This document shows positions 28,883-41,094 of a stretch of 64,000 nt of DNA, piece by piece. The number at the start of each line of letters is the position of its first letter. Position 1 is the first letter of the stretch. Source of the DNA: Acidobacteriaceae bacterium (GTDB taxonomy: Bacteria; Acidobacteriota; Terriglobia; Terriglobales; Acidobacteriaceae); NCBI GenBank assembly GCA_021323655.1, contig JAJPKO010000012.1, positions 1-64,000 of the forward strand, read 5' to 3'. Made by a program: the position numbers and the translations under genes. Below the pieces are notes generated by a model that saw only the letters and a list, made by a program, of their open reading frames with translations, ran no database searches and had not been told where the DNA came from.

Positions 28883-29210
28883 CTGCTCTCCTGAATCTTC
28901 AGCATACTTCACGCATAGAACCCGCCAGTCACCGGCTATCGCGCCTTTTCGCCGGCCCGGAAGACGGTTGCAGCCACCTTCCGGCTCTGGCCTGGTTCAA
29001 CAACAAATTCGGCTGATTGCTCTCGACTGTGCGGTGAGTGATGGCCCATTCGATGGCCTCCTTGAAACTGGATTGCTCAGCACAATCAGCTTCTCCGGCT
29101 CCCTTTCAAAATGGACAGCCTCTTGAAATCTCACAGGTCTCAATCCTTCGTGCAGCAAAGGGTGGGAGACCACAACTGCAAACCCTTGAACAAAACTTGT
29201 CATCCCTGAT

Positions 29211-29275
29211 CAAAGTCGAAGGCGCACGAACGTGGGTCTATCCGATCTGCGCGAAGCGCACCCCATATTCCCACC
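29211..29275. repeat. Dispersed repeat family 1, copy C
   Basis: CAAAGTCGAAGGCGCACGAA leads to CGTGGGTCTATCCGATCTGC then GCGAAGCGCACCCCATATTC, closely matching copy B. The 5' half of the element, with the CCGGGTGCCCC start, is missing. The rest of 28883-29283 has no convincing gene; short open frames there lack ribosome sites and family motifs. Confidence 0.7.
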
Positions 29276-29283
29276 AGGAAACC

Positions 29284-30321
29284 TCACCGATGACTCGGCA
29301 GCACACTCCAGATCGAAGGGTCTTCCTGCCCCAGTACCCAAGAGCAAAATCCCTCGAGCCCGCGCTCTTTCACCAGCTCATACCGCTCACGGAAAGTGCG
29401 TTCATCTGTAAAGAAGATCCACTCCCTCATATCGTCGCGGTAGAACCAGGTCCACGCTGTACGGTCTACCGGGTCCCACTGGATCCTCCCGCCATAGGCC
29501 TTCGCCAGGTCCAGTGCATCCTGCCCGCCAATATATTCCGCACTCGGGTTCGGCTTGTCATTCTGGGGAGGTCCGGCAAACCAGTGATACCCATAAAGCG
29601 CAATCCCAAGCGAGAGCTTCTCTTTCGGGACCACCTTCAGCGCGTAATCCAGATTTTCCACCGTCCAGCCCCATCCGCCCACCGGACCCGGCGCCGTCCA
29701 GCGCGTGTGCTGGTCATAGGTCATCAGGCAAATCAGGTCTACCGATTTCGCCAGCGCCTGCAAATCGTAAGCTCCGCGCCAGTTCGCATAAATCCATGCC
29801 GAAAACGCACTCTGCCCCGGCGCCCCCGGAGCATTCGGCACCGTCGCAATCGAGAGCTTCAGCCCCTCCCGATGCAATGCCTCCGCCGCTTCTGCAACAA
29901 CGTGGCTCAGCGTGTCCCGGTCCGTCCACGAGATGTTTTCAAAATCAAACTGAAAGCCGGAGTAGCCGTTCTCTTTGCTGATAGCAATCAGTTGCCGGAC
30001 CATATGGTCCCACGCAGCCGGGGTCGTAATCAGCCGATGAAACGGCGCCTGCTGAAAACCGCTGCTGGCAACAATCGGCATTACCTCCAGGTGGTGCTCT
30101 TTTGCCGACGCTAACACCGCCGGATCAGGCCCTCCGGACACCAGCCCCTCTCCATCCACGTCGTACCAGGTGGGCACAAGAATATCAATCTTGTCCTCAT
30201 GCGCATAAAACGACCGCACGCCATCTGCACTGCGCGTCAGATAAAACAACGCCTTCGGTTGCTGCGCAAAGAGCGCAGCAGAAAAAAGCAGGACCACAAT
30301 CAGCAAGCCAGATTTCTTCAT
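29284..30321 (-). CDS. Secreted glycoside hydrolase family 18-type protein
   Basis: A 345-residue protein with a signal peptide (about 1-19). The barrel strand YSGFQFDFENISWTDRD carries the GH18 acid/base glutamate in the DxxDxDxE position (FDFE), and LICLMTYDQHTRWTAPGPVG and LSLGIALYGYHWF are further GH18 barrel signatures. Closest in layout to YdhD/chitinase-like hydrolases that act on chitin or peptidoglycan-type glycans in the periplasm or outside. Substrate not decided by sequence. It is divergent from the PIG-L gene, 84 bp apart. Confidence 0.87.
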   Translation of the reverse strand: MKKSGLLIVVLLFSAALFAQQPKALFYLTRSADGVRSFYAHEDKIDILVPTWYDVDGEGLVSGGPDPAVLASAKEHHLEVMPIVASSGFQQAPFHRLITTPAAWDHMVRQLIAISKENGYSGFQFDFENISWTDRDTLSHVVAEAAEALHREGLKLSIATVPNAPGAPGQSAFSAWIYANWRGAYDLQALAKSVDLICLMTYDQHTRWTAPGPVGGWGWTVENLDYALKVVPKEKLSLGIALYGYHWFAGPPQNDKPNPSAEYIGGQDALDLAKAYGGRIQWDPVDRTAWTWFYRDDMREWIFFTDERTFRERYELVKERGLEGFCSWVLGQEDPSIWSVLPSHR

Positions 30322-30405
30322 AGGTGGAACGATACCACGCCGCGGCGGCAGACCGTTTCAACGGTAAACTGGAAAAGCCCCATCATCTTTCTTCAGGAGC
30401 CTGCC

Positions 30406-31149
30406 TTGCCATTTCGCTTGATGTGCATCACCGCGCACCCCGATGACGAAAGCGGGGCCTTCGGAGGCGCGCTGCTCATCTCCCATGCCCAGGGCGTCCA
30501 AACCACCGTCATCTGCCTCACCGAAGGCTCTGCCGGAAGCTTTCGCGGTCAGGGCGTAAGCGATGAGGACCTCGCGCGCATACGCCGCGCTGAACTCGAA
30601 GCCGCCTCAAAGGTGCTTGGCATCACCCACACGGAAGTTCTCAATTATCCCGACGGTGCGCTCGACCAGCAAAACTTCTCCGCCATCGTGCAGGTACTTG
30701 TCGAAAAAATCCGTACCCACCGCCCCCACGTCGTCCTCACCTTCGGAGCAGAAGGCGGCGTCAATCTCCATCGCGACCACACCATCATCTCACTCGCAAC
30801 CACAGCCGCATTCCACTGGGCCGGTCGGGCAAAGCTCTTCCCCCGGGCTGGCATGCCCTACGCTCCGCAGAAGCTCTACTACTCCGTGCCGCCCTTTATC
30901 TCAGTATTCAATTCCAATGAGGGTGAAAACGCCGCACGCACGCCCCACTCGCTCACGCTCGAACTCGGCAAATGGAAGGAAACAAAATTCGAGGCCTTCG
31001 GCCAGCACGTCACCCAGCACGGCGTCCTCGAGCGCGTCCGCGACTTCGCAGAAGAAGCCTTTGGGTACGAACGCTACCTGCTGGCCGCCTCGCGCAACGG
31101 CTCACTTCAGAAAGACTCCGGCCTCTTCGCCGGAGTTGTAGAGGATTGA
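30406..31149 (+). CDS. PIG-L/LmbE family N-deacetylase
   Basis: A 247-residue zinc hydrolase that removes acetyl groups from GlcNAc-type substrates, as in bacillithiol or mycothiol synthesis and LPS modification. The metal site is CITAHPDDE at the start and LHRDH in the middle; LTEGSAGSFRG and LNYPDGALDQQ are also conserved. The start is a TTG at 30406 with CAGGAG six bases upstream; the next ATG cuts into the first strand. Specific substrate unknown. Confidence 0.85.
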   Translation: MPFRLMCITAHPDDESGAFGGALLISHAQGVQTTVICLTEGSAGSFRGQGVSDEDLARIRRAELEAASKVLGITHTEVLNYPDGALDQQNFSAIVQVLVEKIRTHRPHVVLTFGAEGGVNLHRDHTIISLATTAAFHWAGRAKLFPRAGMPYAPQKLYYSVPPFISVFNSNEGENAARTPHSLTLELGKWKETKFEAFGQHVTQHGVLERVRDFAEEAFGYERYLLAASRNGSLQKDSGLFAGVVED

Positions 31150-31234
31150 TCCCGCAAGCAGTGGAAATGCAGCTCCCAGCTGCACCACCCCGCAACGCGA
31201 AATCACAAAACTTGTCACCTCAAGGAGAAGAGCG

Positions 31235-31282
31235 ATGAAGAACCCGCCTTTTCCACCCTTACCCCGGGGCCCTGTACTTTGA
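31235..31282 (+). CDS. Possible 15-residue peptide ORF
   Basis: ATG with AAGGAG seven bases upstream encodes MKNPPFPPLPRGPVL. It sits in the 148 bp between the PIG-L stop and the tonB stop. The ribosome site is good but the length is within chance, and the peptide resembles nothing known. Confidence 0.2.
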   Translation: MKNPPFPPLPRGPVL

Positions 31283-31297
31283 ACCTCGGGTTCCTGC

Positions 31298-32413
31298 TTA
31301 ATAGATCCGGAAGTTCACTTCCACATTCACTTCCACCGCTACAGGATGCCCCTGGAACATGGCCGGCTTGAACTTGTACTGTCGCACTGCCTCGACTGCC
31401 TTTTCATCCAGACCCATGCCCAGCGGACGCACTACATGCACGTTCTGTGGATTCCCCTGCGCATCCACAATCAGCGCCACCACGCAGATGCCCTGATACT
31501 TCGCCCGCCGCGCTTCATCAGAAAACTCCGGATCCGGCGCATAAATCACCTGCGGAGCAGATACACCACCGCCGGGATGATACACCCCGCCACCTGTTCC
31601 GCCGCCCGAGCCAGGCCCAATACCAGCACCGCTTCCCGGCCCGATCCCGCCCCCATTGCCCCGGCCAAAGCCCGAGCCCGAACCCTGCCCCTGCGACGCC
31701 AGCGCCACTTGCGTGGACTGCGGCACTCCCAGATTTGGCATGTTCGCGTCCGGCATCTTGATGTTCGGCATCACCACTGTCGGCGGCACCGGAATCTTCG
31801 GCTTGTCTACCAGCAGTTTCTGCGGAGGCGTAATCTGCTGCTTATCAAACTTCGGCAGCTTGCCCTTCGATGCGTCCACCAGCTCGTGGTTTCCGCCGCC
31901 ACCACCGCCCCCCATCACATTCTTCGCCGGGGCCATCGGAATAAAAGGCGATATGTCTACCGGAGCCACCTGCGCTCTTTGCACCGGCTTCGAGTGGATA
32001 CGCATTTCAATGATCGCCAGCACAATCAGACCTATAATCAGCACGTGCGCGGCAATCGAATAGGCGCTCGATTTCGGGTCCCGCTTGATGGTCAGCAGCG
32101 CCGTCGTCTCCGCCGGCTTTGAGGTCAGTTCCAGCGGCGGCAGCTTTTTCGGAAAGAGCGCATCCTGCAGGTTCGCCCACAGCGATCTCCAGATCGGCTC
32201 TTCTTCTATCGTCTCCACCAGCTCGCTGTTCGCATCTGGCTGGGAGGTCAACTGCAAAGGAGGCTGTTTAGAGGAAGAAAAGGCATCGCGCAGGTTTCGT
32301 ATTAGCGACTGCCACATCGAACCGTCAGCTTCTACCAGAAGTTCGGGCTCTTCTTCCTGTGGCCGGCTCTTCCCTGGCTCCAGTCCCGGTGGTGTCAAAA
32401 CCTGATTGCCCAT
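31298..32413 (-). CDS. tonB: TonB-family energy transducer with duplicated N-terminal motif
   Basis: TonB links inner-membrane proton motive force to outer-membrane receptors. In this 371-residue protein a cytoplasmic N-terminal region (1-115) is followed by one membrane helix (about 118-138), a Pro-rich then Gly-rich periplasmic spacer, and the C-terminal TonB domain with YAPDPEFSDEARRAKYQG, VDAQGNPQNVHVVRPLGMGL and AVEAVRQYKFKPAMFQGHPV. The cytoplasmic part holds two copies of a W-x-S-L..N-L-x-D-A..PPLxLTSxP motif, 41 residues apart. ExbB/ExbD are not in the window. It could serve the TonB-dependent receptor at 59-63 kb. Confidence 0.85.
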   Translation of the reverse strand: MGNQVLTPPGLEPGKSRPQEEEPELLVEADGSMWQSLIRNLRDAFSSSKQPPLQLTSQPDANSELVETIEEEPIWRSLWANLQDALFPKKLPPLELTSKPAETTALLTIKRDPKSSAYSIAAHVLIIGLIVLAIIEMRIHSKPVQRAQVAPVDISPFIPMAPAKNVMGGGGGGGNHELVDASKGKLPKFDKQQITPPQKLLVDKPKIPVPPTVVMPNIKMPDANMPNLGVPQSTQVALASQGQGSGSGFGRGNGGGIGPGSGAGIGPGSGGGTGGGVYHPGGGVSAPQVIYAPDPEFSDEARRAKYQGICVVALIVDAQGNPQNVHVVRPLGMGLDEKAVEAVRQYKFKPAMFQGHPVAVEVNVEVNFRIY

Positions 32414-32422
32414 AACACTTCG

Positions 32423-32449
32423 CAGTCAGATAAAAAGTGATTCTGACTG
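32423..32449. promoter_or_regulatory. Inverted repeat upstream of tonB
   Basis: CAGTCAGA and TCTGACTG are separated by 11 bases, ten bases before the tonB start in its reading direction. It would fold in the tonB 5' untranslated region or act as an operator. The remaining 32450-32669 up to ileS has no other clear element. Confidence 0.4.
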
Positions 32450-32669
32450 TATCTCTCCATTATGGATGACGTGCGCACCGCTTGTCTTCTCGTTTAGAAG
32501 TTCTCTTCAGTGGTCCTTCTCTTCGTCACCCTGACGGTGCGACTCGCGCGCGCCGCCTGTCACCGGCCTGATTTCTTCCAATATAGACGATGTGATGCTT
32601 ACAAAGTCACGCCCTTAAACAGATACAATAAACTTTTGCGCTTATCAAATTATTTCCGCGGGAGAAGTG

Positions 32670-35528
32670 ATGTCCTCCAGGTCCGAATCCGGCAGTCCCT
32701 ACCCTCCGTTAAAGGAGACCCTCACCCTGCCGAAAACCGATTTCCCCATGAAGGCCAACCTGCCTCAGAATGAGCCTCTGCGCCTCAAACAATGGGAAGA
32801 AAGCAATCTTTACCAGCAAATTCGCGGGTCCCGCAACGGTTCATCCCGCTACCTGCTCCACGATGGCCCGCCCTACGCCAATGGCCCCATCCACCTCGGC
32901 CACGCACTCAACAAGTGCCTCAAAGACTTTATCGTCAAATCGAAAACCATGGCAGGCTTCGACGCCCCCTACGTCCCCGGCTTCGACTGCCACGGCCTGC
33001 CCATTGAGATCAAAGTAGACGAGCAGTTTGGCCGAAAAAAGCTGGAGATGTCCTCAACCGAATTTCTCCGCGCATGCCGCGAATACGCGCAGAAATATGT
33101 GGACCTCCAGACCAGCCAGTTCGTCCGCCTGGGCGTCTTCGGGCGCTGGGATGATCCCTACCTCACCATGTCCAAACCATACGAGGCCAAAACGCTCGAA
33201 ATCTTCTATCGCTTCTTCGAGCAGGGCTTCGTCTACAAAGGACTCAAGCCGGTCTACTGGTGCATCCACGACAAAACCGCCCTCGCCGACGCCGAAATCG
33301 AATACGAGATGCATACCAGCCCCAGCGTGTATGTGAAATACATCCTCACCAGCGATCCGGCGGCACTTGACGCTGCCCTGGCTGGGAAAAGCGTCTCCAC
33401 CATCATCTGGACCACCACCCCCTGGACGCTACCCGCCTCCCTCGCCGTCGCCTTCCATCCCGAACTCGACTACGTCGCCCTCGAGCACGACGGGCAGACC
33501 TACATCGTCGCCGAAGCGCTCGCCGCCTCAGTTCGTGAAAACTGCAAGCTCCAGGAGGCAAAAGAAATCACCCGCTTCAAAGGAGAGAAACTCGAGCGCG
33601 CCACCTTCCAGCATCCGTTTCTCGACCACAGCATCCTCGGCGTGCTCGCCGACTATGTCACCACCGAACAGGGCACCGGCGCCGTCCATACCGCTCCCGC
33701 CCACGGTGCCGACGACTTCTATACCGGAGCAAAGTACGGCCTCGACCAGACCTGCAACGTAGACAACGCCGGCCGCCTCCGCAACGGACTGCCCGAGTAC
33801 GACGGCCTCACCGTCTTCAAGGCCAACGGGCCCATCATCCAGCTGCTTGAATCCCGCGGCGTGCTCATGGGCCGCACCGACATCTATCACTCCTACCCGC
33901 ACTGCTGGCGCTGCCACAAGCCCGTCATCTTCCGCGCGACGGAGCAGTGGTTCATCGCCATTGACACACCAATGGGCGAAACCACTTTCCGCCAGCGCGC
34001 GCTCGACCAGATCCGCAAGAACATCCAATGGGATCCCGCCTGGGGCGAAGACCGCATCGCCAACATGATTGAGACCCGCCCCGACTGGTGCATCTCACGC
34101 CAGCGCATCTGGGGCGTACCCATCGCCGTCTTCCTCTGTAACAAGTGCCACGAGCCGCTCAAAGATCCGGCGCTCAACCGTGCCATCCTGACCCTGGTCG
34201 AAAAAGAAGGCATTGACGCATGGCACACCCGCAAAGTCGAACAGCTTCTCCCCGCCGCAACAAAGTGCCCTTGCGGCAGCACAGACTTCCGCAAGGAAAT
34301 GGACATTCTCGACGTCTGGTTTGACTCCGGCGTGAGCTGGCACGCCGTCCTGGACGCCGAGCCAGGACTCGCCCCACCCGCCGATCTCTACTTCGAGGGC
34401 GGCGATCAGTACCGCGGCTGGTTCCACACCGCTCTGCTCACCTCCGTTGCCGTCAGCGAGAAACATCAGGCCCCTTACCGCATGGTTGGCACCTCTGGTT
34501 GGACCCTCGACGAGCAGGGCCGCGCCATGTCCAAATCACTCGGCAACGTCGTAGACCCGGTAGATATCGCCAACCGCCTCGGCGCCGAAATCGTCCGCCT
34601 CTGGGTCGCTTCCGTGGACTTCCGCGAAGACGTCTCCGCCAGCGAAAACCTTATGCAGCGCATCGCGGACAATTACCGCAAGCTGCGCAACACCTTCCGT
34701 TTCCTGCTCGGCAACCTGAACGGCTTCCATCCCGCCGAGCACGCCGTGCCTTATAACGATCTGCTGCCGCTCGACCAGTACATGCTGGCCCGCACCCGCG
34801 AACTGGTCGAAAAAATCTGCGGCGTAGACGGCAGGGGCGGCTGGTACGGCGACTTCCAGTTCCATCGCGCCTACCACGCCATCAACGAGTTCTGCATCGT
34901 GGACCTGAGCGCCATCTACCTCGACGTGCTCAAGGACCGCATGTACACCTTCGCGCCCTCCAGCATCGCGCGCCGCTCCGCCCAGACCGTGCTCTGGAAA
35001 ATCGCCGAAGCGCTCGTCCGCATGGTCGCCCCGGTCCTCAGTTTTACCGCCGACGAAGTCTGGCAATACCTGCCGCACATAAAAGGACGTCCGGCCAGCG
35101 TGCACCTGGCGCATTTCCCAAAACCAGACGAGATTGCGCCGCCTGCTCCTTTGCTGCTTGCAGACTGGGAGAAGCTCTTCGCCGTCCGCGATGAAGTATT
35201 GAAGAGCCTGGAGGCCGACCGCAAGGCAGGAAAAATCGGCAAAGCACTTGAAGCCAAGGCCATCGTCACAACAAACGCAGAAACCGCAGCCGTACTCCAT
35301 AAATACGAATCCAGCCTGAAAGAACTCTTCAATGTCTCTCAGGCAGAAATCAGGGCCCACTCAGCGGAAACCATCGAAGTGGCAACTCTTCCCGCCGACG
35401 GCAACAAATGCGAGCGTTGCTGGAACTACATGCTCGACGTGGCCGCCTTCGGCCCATGGCCCAACGTCTGCGGACGCTGCGCCAGCGCCCTCGAACAGAT
35501 GGGCTACAAACAAACGGTGGGAGTATAA
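32670..35528 (+). CDS. ileS: Isoleucyl-tRNA synthetase
   Basis: A 952-residue class I synthetase that charges tRNA-Ile. PPYANGPIHLGHALN is the HIGH motif; RAMSKSLGNVVDP holds the KMSKS-type loop; the editing (CP1) domain with TTTPWTLPASLAVAF and the C-terminal zinc finger (CERCW...CGRC) are present. The ATG at 32670 follows GGGAGAA closely; an adjacent GTG is an alternative. It is the bacterial zinc-finger form. lspA follows after 209 bp interrupted by a dispersed repeat; the ileS-lspA order is widespread. Confidence 0.97.
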   Translation: MSSRSESGSPYPPLKETLTLPKTDFPMKANLPQNEPLRLKQWEESNLYQQIRGSRNGSSRYLLHDGPPYANGPIHLGHALNKCLKDFIVKSKTMAGFDAPYVPGFDCHGLPIEIKVDEQFGRKKLEMSSTEFLRACREYAQKYVDLQTSQFVRLGVFGRWDDPYLTMSKPYEAKTLEIFYRFFEQGFVYKGLKPVYWCIHDKTALADAEIEYEMHTSPSVYVKYILTSDPAALDAALAGKSVSTIIWTTTPWTLPASLAVAFHPELDYVALEHDGQTYIVAEALAASVRENCKLQEAKEITRFKGEKLERATFQHPFLDHSILGVLADYVTTEQGTGAVHTAPAHGADDFYTGAKYGLDQTCNVDNAGRLRNGLPEYDGLTVFKANGPIIQLLESRGVLMGRTDIYHSYPHCWRCHKPVIFRATEQWFIAIDTPMGETTFRQRALDQIRKNIQWDPAWGEDRIANMIETRPDWCISRQRIWGVPIAVFLCNKCHEPLKDPALNRAILTLVEKEGIDAWHTRKVEQLLPAATKCPCGSTDFRKEMDILDVWFDSGVSWHAVLDAEPGLAPPADLYFEGGDQYRGWFHTALLTSVAVSEKHQAPYRMVGTSGWTLDEQGRAMSKSLGNVVDPVDIANRLGAEIVRLWVASVDFREDVSASENLMQRIADNYRKLRNTFRFLLGNLNGFHPAEHAVPYNDLLPLDQYMLARTRELVEKICGVDGRGGWYGDFQFHRAYHAINEFCIVDLSAIYLDVLKDRMYTFAPSSIARRSAQTVLWKIAEALVRMVAPVLSFTADEVWQYLPHIKGRPASVHLAHFPKPDEIAPPAPLLLADWEKLFAVRDEVLKSLEADRKAGKIGKALEAKAIVTTNAETAAVLHKYESSLKELFNVSQAEIRAHSAETIEVATLPADGNKCERCWNYMLDVAAFGPWPNVCGRCASALEQMGYKQTVGV

Positions 35529-35567
35529 AGAAATTCCCGCCCTTGTACCGGCAGAATTTTTTCCGTT

Positions 35568-35620
35568 TTGTCATCCTGAGTGGAGCGCCCGAAAGGAGCG
35601 AAAAATCGAAGGACCTGCAT
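35568..35620. repeat. Dispersed repeat family 2, copy 1
   Basis: TTGTCATCCTGAGTGGAGCG leads to CCCGAAAGGAGCG and ATCGAAGGACCTGCAT. This element (TCATCCTGAGCGGAGCGAAG...GTCGAAGGACCTGCAT) recurs at 39714-39760 and, shortened, at 41580 and 49704. It is inserted between ileS and lspA. Confidence 0.75.
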
Positions 35621-35737
35621 CGCAACGCGATGCCATTTGAAATCCTGATCCAACAAATCAAGGAAACCGCTGACAGGCGCGAAGCGCCGCCAACAGCTTG
35701 CGAAACAAGCGCTAACTGCTAACCCCTGACTACTGAT

Positions 35738-36244
35738 ATGAACAAAGACCGCCGTGGCTACCTCCTCCTCATCGCCGCCCTTATCATCGCCCTCGACCGC
35801 TGGACAAAGGTCCTCGTCACCCGCCACATCCCCGAAGGGGAGATGCGAAACGTCGTCCCCGGATGGTTCTGGATCTCGCACGTCCTCAACCCCGGCGCGG
35901 CCTTCAGCCTCTTCGCTGACTCGTCCTCACCCGAACACACCCGCTGGCTGCTTATCGGCTTTTCTCTCCTCGCCGCCATCGCCGTCTTCGCCTATCTCGT
36001 AGCCAGGGCCCGCCGCTTCACCCTCACCAACTTCGCGCTGGCCCTCGTCCTGGGAGGAGCCATCGGCAACGCCTGGGACCGCATCCGTTACGGCGTCGTC
36101 ACCGACTTCTTCATGGTCAACCTCCACTTCGGCCACTGGAGCTACCACTGGCCCGACTTCAACCTCGCAGACTCAGCCATCACCTGCGGCGCCGTCCTCA
36201 TCCTGCTCGACTCTCTCTTCAAAAACAATCAAAGGGCTGCCTGA
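35738..36244 (+). CDS. lspA: Lipoprotein signal peptidase
   Basis: A 168-residue four-helix inner-membrane aspartyl protease that cuts the signal peptide of diacylglyceryl prolipoproteins. HVLNPGAAFSLFAD, GGAIGNAWDRIRYGVVTDFF and FNLADSAITCGA contain the conserved Asn/Asp residues and the two catalytic aspartates. Length is normal. It is the partner of ileS in a common two-gene unit and supports a diderm cell. Confidence 0.96.
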   Translation: MNKDRRGYLLLIAALIIALDRWTKVLVTRHIPEGEMRNVVPGWFWISHVLNPGAAFSLFADSSSPEHTRWLLIGFSLLAAIAVFAYLVARARRFTLTNFALALVLGGAIGNAWDRIRYGVVTDFFMVNLHFGHWSYHWPDFNLADSAITCGAVLILLDSLFKNNQRAA

Positions 36245-36626
36245 ACTCCGGCTTCGGAATTCGGGCTGTCAATCCCCCTCCCCGCCCTTCCTTCTCGTAA
36301 CTCCTTGATTCCACTAGATACTCGTTTCAACAACTATCTGCCGATAATTTCTCTCCTGAATGCTATTCTGGAAACTGAGCAGAAAAAATCACGAAAGGAA
36401 CTCGGCTTTCCTGGGCCCGCGGATGTTCTTCAGCTTTAACAGGGTTCGTAAGGCATGTCGTTTCTGCGGGTTTAGCCACCGAGGTAAAGAAACATTTGTC
36501 GAAAAGCAGGGCCCCTTCCAGGCTCTGGACAGCGTGCTTTTTCAGGTTGAATCAAAGGCGCACACCTACGTATCCCCCGTAAGTGATTGAAAACACTAGG
36601 GGCACATTAAATACTTCAGAATCAGC
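36245..36626. other. Intergenic stretch, no gene seen
   Basis: Between lspA and uvrA lies about 380 bp without a convincing gene: a 76-codon open frame at 36360 lacks a ribosome site and family features. Near the end, CCCC...AGTG and CACT...GGGG around 36572-36603 can form an imperfect hairpin. Confidence 0.4.
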
Positions 36627-36657
36627 AACTTAGAGGGGGATGATCCCCCTCTAAGTT
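36627..36657. repeat. 31-bp near-perfect palindrome upstream of uvrA
   Basis: AACTTAGAGGGGGAT and ATCCCCCTCTAAGTT form a 15-bp perfect inverted repeat around a single G at 36642. It stands 69 bp before the uvrA ATG. There is no T-run on either side, so it is not an ordinary terminator. It could extrude a cruciform or be a protein-binding site. Confidence 0.75.
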
Positions 36658-36726
36658 ATTGAAAAATATACAAAACAGAAACCCACCGGGGGAGGGGGTC
36701 CTCTCCCGCCGCGCCTTATAATCAAA

Positions 36727-39689
<2,963 letters not shown>

Positions 39690-39693
<4 letters not shown>

Positions 39694-41057
39694 AGTTGTG
39701 CCGCAAAACACCTCTCATCCTGAGCGGAGGCGCGCAGCGCCGCAGTCGAAGGACCTGCATTTTCCTCCTTTTCATCGCATTCCTGAGCATTTTTCCGTGG
39801 CCCACTGCTGCACACGCCCAATCCGCCCCACTTCCCCCGGGAACAAGCCTCGACGAGCCATCCAACAACTCCGGCCCGCTCGCCAAAGTCGAAGAAGCCA
39901 TCTCTGCCAAAGACTTCGATCAGGCAAAGGACCTGCTCGACCCCTATATCTCCGCGCATCCCAGCGACGCGCGCGCCCTGTTTGACCGTGGGTTTATCGA
40001 AGACTCTCAGGAGCGCGACGAAGCAGCCGCCAGCTACTATCAGAAGGCCATCGCCGCCAACCCAAAGCAATTTGAATCGCGCCTCGCCCTCGGTCTGCTC
40101 CTCGCCCGCCAGGGCAAGCAGCAGGACGCACGCGAGCAGCTCAAGGCCGCGATCCAGCTTGGGCCAAACCCGCCCAATCCGTCCGCCAAAGCGCAGGCCT
40201 TCCGCGCCCTCGCCCAGTTAGACCGCAACAGCGACCCCGATGCCGCCAAACAGGCTCTGATTCAGGCCCTTCAGATCAGCCCCGAGACCCCCGACGACAT
40301 CCTCCTGATAGGCGAAATTGCTGAAGCTGAAGGCGACCTGCCCTCCGCCGAAACCGCTTACCGCCGCTCCCTCCAGCGCCAGCCCGAGTCATCAGCCGCC
40401 ACCGCCGGCCTGGCCCATGTCCTGATCGCCCAGAAAAAATTCTCTGACGTCGAACCGCTCATCAAAACCGCTCTCAGCCGCGACCCCGACGATCCCGCCC
40501 TGAACACCCAGCTTGCTCTCGTCCTTAATGCCGAAGGCAAGCAGTCGGAAGCCATCAGCGTGCTTGAAAAGCTGCACCAGCTCAAACCCGCAGATGCCTC
40601 CATCAGCAAAATGCTCGCCGACGCATATACCCAAAGCCAGCCAGACAAGGCCGACGCCATCTATATGCAGCTTCTGAGTGCCTCGCCCAATAGTCCCGGC
40701 CTGCTCGCGGCCCATGGAGACGCCCTCGTTCGCCAGCAGAAATACGCAGAGGCCATGCCCGTCCTGCAAAAGGCCGTTCAACTCAATCCCAGTGACGGAA
40801 ACGCCTGGAGCGGCCTCGCCTTCGCCGCCTCTCAGCAGCATCAGTACCAGCTTGTGCTCGATTCTCTTTCCGCCAGATCAAAATATCTCGAAGAAACTCC
40901 TGCTACCTATTTTCTTTGGGCAACAGCTTACGATAATCTTCATCACACAAAGCAGGCGGCCGATTATTACAAAAGATTTCTGGCCGCTGCCAACGGACAA
41001 TTTCCTGACCAGGAGTGGCAGGCAAAACATCGGTTGATTGCTCTTGGTTACAAGTAG
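39690..41057 (+). CDS. Secreted tetratricopeptide-repeat protein
   Basis: A 455-residue TPR protein with a signal peptide whose hydrophobic core is IFLLFIAFLSIFPWP, cleaved near AHAQS. From about residue 50 on it consists of TPR units such as FESRLALGLLLARQGKQQDA and ETAYRRSLQRQPESSAATAG, which form a protein-binding scaffold. The ATG overlaps the uvrA stop (ATGA). Residues 9-23 (LILSGGAQRRSRRTC) are encoded by a copy of a dispersed intergenic repeat. No partner is known; likely periplasmic. Confidence 0.82.
39714..39760. repeat. Dispersed repeat family 2, copy 2, inside the TPR gene
   Basis: CTCATCCTGAGCGGAGGCGC then GCAGCGCCGCAGTCGAAGG and ACCTGCAT match copy 1 at 35568. It is translated in frame as the basic N-region of the TPR protein's signal peptide. 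Confidence 0.75.
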
Positions 41058-41094
41058 TCCATAGCGTTCCCGTGGCGCCGTAAGGAGGTGCTCC

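Noticed and set aside
28997-29203. 68-codon leftward frame upstream of repeat copy C
   Set aside because: No ribosome site or motif; possible decayed gene but nothing to support it.
29038-30114. 358-codon rightward frame
   Set aside because: It lies over the repeat and antisense to the GH18-type gene, with no recognisable domain.
32450-32669. T-box or riboswitch before ileS
   Set aside because: No T-box core sequence or terminator hairpin could be found.
36360-36590. 76-codon frame upstream of uvrA
   Set aside because: No ribosome site, atypical composition, no family resemblance.
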